Assembly (NCBI GenBank): GCA_002382605.1
Contig: DFYG01000052.1
Location: forward strand, 1-10,653
DNA: 10,653 bases
From: Synergistaceae bacterium UBA4088
Lineage (GTDB): Bacteria; Synergistota; Synergistia; Synergistales; Thermovirgaceae
Direction: 5' to 3'
Part shown: one piece after another, positions 6,778 to 10,653 of the stretch
Position numbering within the stretch: the stretch's first letter is position 1
How the letters are laid out: every line of letters starts with the position of its first letter
Notes under the pieces: model-generated
What the model was told of the DNA's origin: nothing
Databases searched by the model: none
The model's input: only the letters and a program-made list of their open reading frames with translations
Translations under genes and position numbers: made by a program

Positions 6778-8684
6778 GGATCAGACAGGGAAATCTCATT
6801 CTTTCCGGTTTGGCGATAGTTGCGGTTCTGGCGGCAGCGGGGCTGATCCCGCGTATTTCCGCGGAGCGTTCCCATAGTGTAGCGGCCATAGTCACTGATA
6901 TGAGAGACGTGGCAAATATTGCCCGAGAGGCGGGGATCCCTGTTCCCCGGGCTTTGGAAGAACTCCGGTCCAGGGGGCTGACAGGCGTGGCCGTGGGAGA
7001 ATTGACTGGACAGGAACTCTTTGAGGGTATGCTGCACGTGGAATACGGGTCCGCGGAAAATCTTCTCCACGGGGATATTCCTGAAGGGATCTGGCCGGAC
7101 GCTGCTGCCCTTTTCCTTAAGCCAGGATCCCCTTTTTCGGCAGAGATAGATCTCTTTATCTCCCGCAAGTTCCCGGGGAGCAGTTCCGTTCCCTTCAGGG
7201 GAGGCACTCTTCATGTCCTGCCTCTTTCGCTGGGGGCGACCCTTGAGGCAGGTATTCTTCCGGACTTCACTCTTTTTGAATTGCTCAGGGACATCGATAT
7301 TCCTGTCATATACCGCCCGGGAGCGACTCCCGGGGTTGCGGGGGAAGATGTGGCGAATGCCATGGCCCTTGTCCTGGATTCGAAACCGGGTATCAGGAGT
7401 GTTGTTCCCGCAGGTTTTTTCGTTGCTGGCTACCCGGAACTGGAACCCGTATCCAGGTTGTTGCGGGAGCGTGGGATAACCGTTGCCAAGGTTGAATTCT
7501 CCCAGCAGACAGGCATAGGGTTCCTTGAGAAAGCTCTTTTTCCGAATGTTCTCTCCCTGCACAGCGTCCGCAGGGAGGAGATCCTGAGCAGGAGACTGAC
7601 GAGGGACGACCTTGTGGAGAGGTTTGTGAGGGCCTCGAGAGAGCGGTCCGTACAGCTGCTTTACATAAGACCGTCGGATCTTCTTTCGGGTTCGAGGCTG
7701 CAGCGCTTCGGAGACGAATGCGAGAGAATTTCTGTGCGGCTCGAAAAACTCGGGATCAAAATGGGCTGGCCGGAAGCTCTTCCACTCTGGAGTACGAGTT
7801 TCGCGTCGGCTTTGGCGTGTGCTCTCGCCCTTGTGCTTCTGTCACTGAGGACAGGCGCAAGGATGACAGGCCGTGAGAATGAAGATACCGGGCTGAAGAC
7901 AGTGCTTGTGATAATTGTTGTCGCGGTCTCTCTTGCGGCGGTAATGCTGCGTGTTTCACTTGTGTCAAGGATCTCGGGGGCTCTTCTTGCGGCTCTTGCG
8001 GCTACGGAAGCTTCGTTATCGGCCCTGGAAGGGTTCAGAAAACCCGTAAGAGGGGTACTGTCGGGAGTCTTTGTCGCGGTCGCATCGGGGCTTGCCATTG
8101 CGGCATTCTTCGGAACCCCGTGGTACATGCTTCGCATGGGATCCTTTTCCGGGGTCAAGTTGACGCTCCTGCTTCCTCTTGTTCTGGTCCTTCTCCATGA
8201 CCTGAAAAGACGGGTCCACCCCGAGTCGCTTTCCGGCGTTCTTTCGCGTCCCCCGGTCTGGGGGGAGCTTGTCCTCATCGGCGGCCTTGTGGCTGCGGCA
8301 GGGCTGGTTCTTTTCAGAAGCGGCAATGTCTCTTTCGTGGCGGGGTGGGAGGTGCGCCTCCGCGAACTCCTCGAGCAGATCCTTATTGCGAGGCCGCGGA
8401 CCAAGGAGATATTCGCAGGCTACCCGGCTCTTCTACTCTGGTTCACCGTAAGGCGCATCGATATCTGGCCCGGGTATCGCGAGATATTCAGGGTTGGGTC
8501 CACTCTTGCATTTTCGTCCGTGGTCAACAGTTTCTGTCACTTCCATACCCACACGCTTTTCATCCTGCTGAGGGTTTTCAACGGTTTATGGATGGGATTG
8601 CTTGTTGGAGCTGTGATGGCGGCGGTTCTTGTCTTTCTGGTTCTTCCAGCATGGCGAAGATGGCAGGGGGTCATCGCAGGGTGA
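6774..8684 (+). CDS. DUF5693-like polytopic membrane protein with large extracytoplasmic domain
   Basis: A 636-residue protein of unknown function. Residues about 8-25 form one N-terminal membrane helix or uncleaved signal. Residues ~30-338 are soluble with alternating strand/helix character and are predicted to lie outside the cytoplasmic membrane. From ~341 to ~630 there are roughly eight hydrophobic segments, ending in a basic tail (W-R-R-W). Near the end is F-C-H-F-H-T-H-T, with His589, His591 and His593 just before a hydrophobic stretch. Size, layout and position next to csaB fit DUF5693, a family found in Synergistota and Firmicutes; this is recalled, not searched. The GTG at 6774 overlaps the maf stop and follows GGGGGGTG (6761-6768) at good spacing. 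An ATG at 6759 would add five residues and overlap that site, so it is less likely. A role in cell-wall polysaccharide export or modification with CsaB is inferred from context. Confidence 0.82.
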   Translation: MRIRQGNLILSGLAIVAVLAAAGLIPRISAERSHSVAAIVTDMRDVANIAREAGIPVPRALEELRSRGLTGVAVGELTGQELFEGMLHVEYGSAENLLHGDIPEGIWPDAAALFLKPGSPFSAEIDLFISRKFPGSSSVPFRGGTLHVLPLSLGATLEAGILPDFTLFELLRDIDIPVIYRPGATPGVAGEDVANAMALVLDSKPGIRSVVPAGFFVAGYPELEPVSRLLRERGITVAKVEFSQQTGIGFLEKALFPNVLSLHSVRREEILSRRLTRDDLVERFVRASRERSVQLLYIRPSDLLSGSRLQRFGDECERISVRLEKLGIKMGWPEALPLWSTSFASALACALALVLLSLRTGARMTGRENEDTGLKTVLVIIVVAVSLAAVMLRVSLVSRISGALLAALAATEASLSALEGFRKPVRGVLSGVFVAVASGLAIAAFFGTPWYMLRMGSFSGVKLTLLLPLVLVLLHDLKRRVHPESLSGVLSRPPVWGELVLIGGLVAAAGLVLFRSGNVSFVAGWEVRLRELLEQILIARPRTKEIFAGYPALLLWFTVRRIDIWPGYREIFRVGSTLAFSSVVNSFCHFHTHTLFILLRVFNGLWMGLLVGAVMAAVLVFLVLPAWRRWQGVIAG

Positions 8685-9700
8685 AGCGCCCCATAGACGT
8701 GACTCTTTGCGGTTACTACGGTTTCGGCAATCTTGGTGATGAGTTGCTCGCAGAGGGCCTTGTATCGCTTTTGGAAAAGAACGGGGTATCAAGGGATCGA
8801 ATAGCGATAATGAAGGCCCCCGGGGCCGGGGAACGAAGTCCCCATGGAGTCGTAGCGGTCGACAGGTGGAGTCCGGATCAGGTCTTCTCAGCCCTCAGGA
8901 GCAGCAGAACACTTCTTCTTGGCGGCGGCGGCCTCTTCCAGGATTCAAGCAGTATACGTTCGTGCTTATACTATTGGGGTGTTACGAAAATGGCTCGCGC
9001 GGCAGGCTGCGTTCCATGGGCGTTCGGTCAGTCCATCGGTCCCTTCAGGAGAACGCTCGCCGCTGCTTTCGCGCATAACGCTCTTGCATCGTGTGCCGCC
9101 AGGGCGGTACGGGACGAGGGCTCGATGGAGTGGCTCGCGCGGTGGGGGCTTGATGGGGAGATGTCCCCGGATCCGGTCATGGCTCTCTCCGGCCTGCTGG
9201 ATAAGGGCAATTCAGAAGGAGAAGACCTGCTTGTCAATGTTCGACCCTGGCCCGGCAGCATGACTGCGGAAGCCGCTAAGGCAGCTGATGTCCTGGCCGG
9301 GGAAATGGGGATCCCGCTTCTGGCGGTAGCGCTTTCGGAGGATGACGTTAAGGTGATGAAGGAGCTTCGCGGCGGCGGGTTCTTCAGGCCCAGGGATATC
9401 ACTCTTGTCCGTTCCATCGATGACGCGAAGTCCGTTTGGGGTTCCGGAAGGCTGGCGGTGGGGATGAGACTGCATTTTTGCGTTATTTCAGTTCTCGCCA
9501 ATACCCCCTGTGTGGCGATCCCTTATGATCCGAAGGTCTCCTGGTTCGGGGAAGAGTGGGGACTTCCTCTCTGGGATGGAGATGGTCCTTTGCCCTGTCC
9601 GGAGACAGGAAAAGGACACAGGGAGCAGGTTGCCAAGGCATCGAAAGTCCTTGAAGGTTCCTTTGGCCGGATCCTGGGGCAAGTCCTGACGGAGGTGTAA
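8681..9700 (+). CDS. csaB: Polysaccharide pyruvyl transferase CsaB
   Basis: A 339-residue protein of the polysaccharide pyruvyl transferase family. CsaB transfers pyruvate from phosphoenolpyruvate to a sugar of a cell-wall polysaccharide; the ketal-pyruvate is the ligand of SLH-domain surface proteins. Motifs are C-G-Y-Y-G-F-G-N-L-G-D-E (10-21), L-G-G-G-G-L-F-Q-D (80-88), F-G-Q-S-I-G-P, A-V-R-D-E and the C-terminal G-M-R-L-H (261-265) followed by A-I-P-Y-D-P-K-V, all typical of CsaB. The GTG at 8681 overlaps the previous stop as GTGA, with AGGGGG (8665-8670) 10 bases upstream. The frame is open back to 8345, but the upstream codons overlap the DUF5693-like gene and are not family-like; ATGs at 8651 and 8660 are possible but lack good binding sites. 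Its presence implies that the organism makes pyruvylated wall polymers and probably SLH-anchored proteins. Confidence 0.92.
   Translation: MKRPIDVTLCGYYGFGNLGDELLAEGLVSLLEKNGVSRDRIAIMKAPGAGERSPHGVVAVDRWSPDQVFSALRSSRTLLLGGGGLFQDSSSIRSCLYYWGVTKMARAAGCVPWAFGQSIGPFRRTLAAAFAHNALASCAARAVRDEGSMEWLARWGLDGEMSPDPVMALSGLLDKGNSEGEDLLVNVRPWPGSMTAEAAKAADVLAGEMGIPLLAVALSEDDVKVMKELRGGGFFRPRDITLVRSIDDAKSVWGSGRLAVGMRLHFCVISVLANTPCVAIPYDPKVSWFGEEWGLPLWDGDGPLPCPETGKGHREQVAKASKVLEGSFGRILGQVLTEV
9691..9697 (+). promoter_or_regulatory. Strong ribosome binding site for the transketolase N-terminal gene
   Basis: GGAGGTG lies inside the last codons of csaB, 7 bases before ATG 9705. It is one of the strongest Shine-Dalgarno sequences in the window and suggests that the transketolase pair is translated well even though it is at least the seventh gene of its operon. 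Confidence 0.8.
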
Positions 9701-9704
9701 AAAA

Positions 9705-10541
9705 ATGGATGTTTCTCAGAGACGCTCTCTTGAAAGGACTGCCCTTGAAGTAAGAAAAGATGTTGTGAGGATGATCGGAGTGGCCAGGTCCGGCTACCTG
9801 GGCTCCTCGCTCTCCGCGGTGGATATTCTTGTTTTCATGTACCGGAGGCTTTTGAACGTCCTGCCGGAAGACCCCCGGATGCATGACAGGGACAGAATGG
9901 TCCTGGGCAAGGGGCACGCCTGTCCGGCTCTTTATGCCGTTCTAGCCGAGAGAGGCTTCTTCGACAGGAAGGAGTTATGGAACTTCAGACGTCTGGGATC
10001 GATGCTCCAGGGGCATCCTGAAATGCTCAGGACTCCCGGCATCGATGCTCCGGGCGGTTCTCTCGGTATGGGTCTCGGCCTTTCCAACGGAATAGCACTT
10101 GCACTTCGCCTGGATGGTGTCGGGTCCCGGGTTTTCTGTCTTCTCGGGGAGGATGAGCTGCAGGAGGGCTCGGTCTGGGAATCGGCAATGCAGACTTCCT
10201 GTCTTGGTCTTGGAAACGTTACCGCGGTCGTCGATATGAACGGCAAGGTCGCCTCGGCCAGAAAGATCCAGCCAGTGATGGATAAGTTTGGATCATTCGG
10301 ATGGAGAACCGTTCATGCGGATGGTCACGACATGGAAGATCTTGAAAGGGCGTTCTCTTTCGCTGCATCGGATCCCGTTCCCTGTGTCATCCTTGCGGAG
10401 ACGCTATCGGGGAAGGGTTTCTCAATGGCTGAAAAGGACCTCATAGGAGCCTCGATGCCACTTGACAGAGAGATGATGGAACAGGCTCTGCGGGAGCTTG
10501 AGTCCGGGACAAAGAGTCTTGACCGGGAGGAAGAGCTGTGA
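9705..10541 (+). CDS. Transketolase, N-terminal (thiamine-diphosphate-binding) subunit, with altered GDG motif
   Basis: A 278-residue protein, the usual length for the N-terminal half of a split transketolase. With the C-terminal subunit encoded next, it transfers two-carbon ketol units between sugar phosphates in the non-oxidative pentose phosphate pathway. Family features seen: G-K-G-H-A-C-P-A-L-Y-A (His71), G-H-P-E (His104), P-G-I-D-A-P-G-G-S-L-G-M-G-L (111-124) and V-V-D-M-N-G (Asn179). The cofactor motif, normally L-L-G-D-G-E-L-Q-E-G, reads L-L-G-E-D-E-L-Q-E-G here (146-155), so the Mg-binding Asp is Glu149 and the following Gly is Asp150. The spacing from Glu149 to Asn179 is 30 residues, the same as Asp157 to Asn187 in yeast transketolase. 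The rest of the motif is intact and there is no frameshift, so this is a substitution in a real gene. The stop overlaps the next start as GTGA. Confidence 0.92.
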   Translation: MDVSQRRSLERTALEVRKDVVRMIGVARSGYLGSSLSAVDILVFMYRRLLNVLPEDPRMHDRDRMVLGKGHACPALYAVLAERGFFDRKELWNFRRLGSMLQGHPEMLRTPGIDAPGGSLGMGLGLSNGIALALRLDGVGSRVFCLLGEDELQEGSVWESAMQTSCLGLGNVTAVVDMNGKVASARKIQPVMDKFGSFGWRTVHADGHDMEDLERAFSFAASDPVPCVILAETLSGKGFSMAEKDLIGASMPLDREMMEQALRELESGTKSLDREEEL

Positions 10542-10653
10542 AAAGCGCTCTGGACGGATTTGGGAAAGGACTCCTTGCACTTGGGCGACAGAGGGGTGAT
10601 GTTGTCGTTCTTCACGCTGATCCCGGCCTATCGGCCGGGGTTCTGCCCTTTGC
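10538..10653 (+). CDS. Transketolase, C-terminal (pyrimidine-binding) subunit, partial at window edge
   Basis: Only the first 38 codons are inside the window; the gene continues past 10653. The visible N-terminus (M-K-S-A-L-D-G-F-G-K-G-L-L-A-L-G, then D-V-V-V-L-H-A-D-P-G-L-S-A-G) matches the start of transketolase C-terminal subunits, where an alanine-rich helix is followed by V-V-x-L-D-A-D-L and S-T. The GTG start overlaps the stop of the N-terminal subunit and follows GGGAGG (10525-10530) with a 7-base spacer. Tight coupling fits two subunits of one enzyme made in equal amounts. His31 stands where Asp is usual in L-D-A-D. The call rests on a short stretch plus very strong context. Confidence 0.85.
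   Translation, partial: MKSALDGFGKGLLALGRQRGDVVVLHADPGLSAGVLPF

Noticed and set aside
8345..8680. Extended csaB reading frame starting inside the DUF5693-like gene
   Set aside because: This stretch is the shadow frame of the upstream gene; the conserved CsaB N-terminus begins right after GTG 8681.

Overview
The window is about 10.7 kb of dense coding sequence, all on the + strand, from a bacterial chromosome of medium-high GC content. The gene set best fits a member of the Synergistota. It combines RNase J, a CsaB-type polysaccharide pyruvyl transferase beside a DUF5693 membrane protein, a DUF4321-like protein beside maf, and a transketolase split into two genes. This assignment is an inference from recognised families and gene order; a clostridial Firmicute is the main alternative. 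No phage, insertion sequence, CRISPR or RNA gene was seen.

Layout. (1) 95-1363: a long, divergent class II aldolase-family protein with its own candidate promoter. (2) 1364-1723: the only sizeable non-coding gap. It holds an imperfect direct repeat pair, a long hairpin, and two short tracts of 7-bp degenerate repeats. (3) 1724-3436: RNase J. (4) 3491-5110: a Na/Pi cotransporter-family protein with a C-terminal PhoU-like domain. (5) 5116-9700: a tightly packed envelope group of uppP, a DUF4321-like small protein, maf, a DUF5693-like protein and csaB. (6) 9705 to the window end: the two halves of a transketolase, the second cut off by the edge.

From 3491 onward, neighbouring genes are separated by at most 5 bases or overlap by 4 (ATGA or GTGA), so they probably form one translationally coupled operon. 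RNase J lies 54 bases upstream with no convincing terminator between, so it may belong to the same transcript.

How the genes may work together: UppP recycles the undecaprenyl lipid carrier for wall polymers. CsaB adds pyruvate to a cell-wall polysaccharide, the modification that SLH-domain surface proteins bind. The DUF5693-like protein, an extracytoplasmic domain followed by a multi-pass membrane domain, sits between maf and csaB and is a candidate partner in that pathway. Transketolase, phosphate uptake and the aldolase are metabolic; Maf and RNase J are housekeeping. The most notable points are a changed thiamine-diphosphate/Mg motif in the transketolase N-terminal subunit (GED where GDG is usual), the uncharacterised DUF5693-like protein, and the repeat-rich gap before RNase J.
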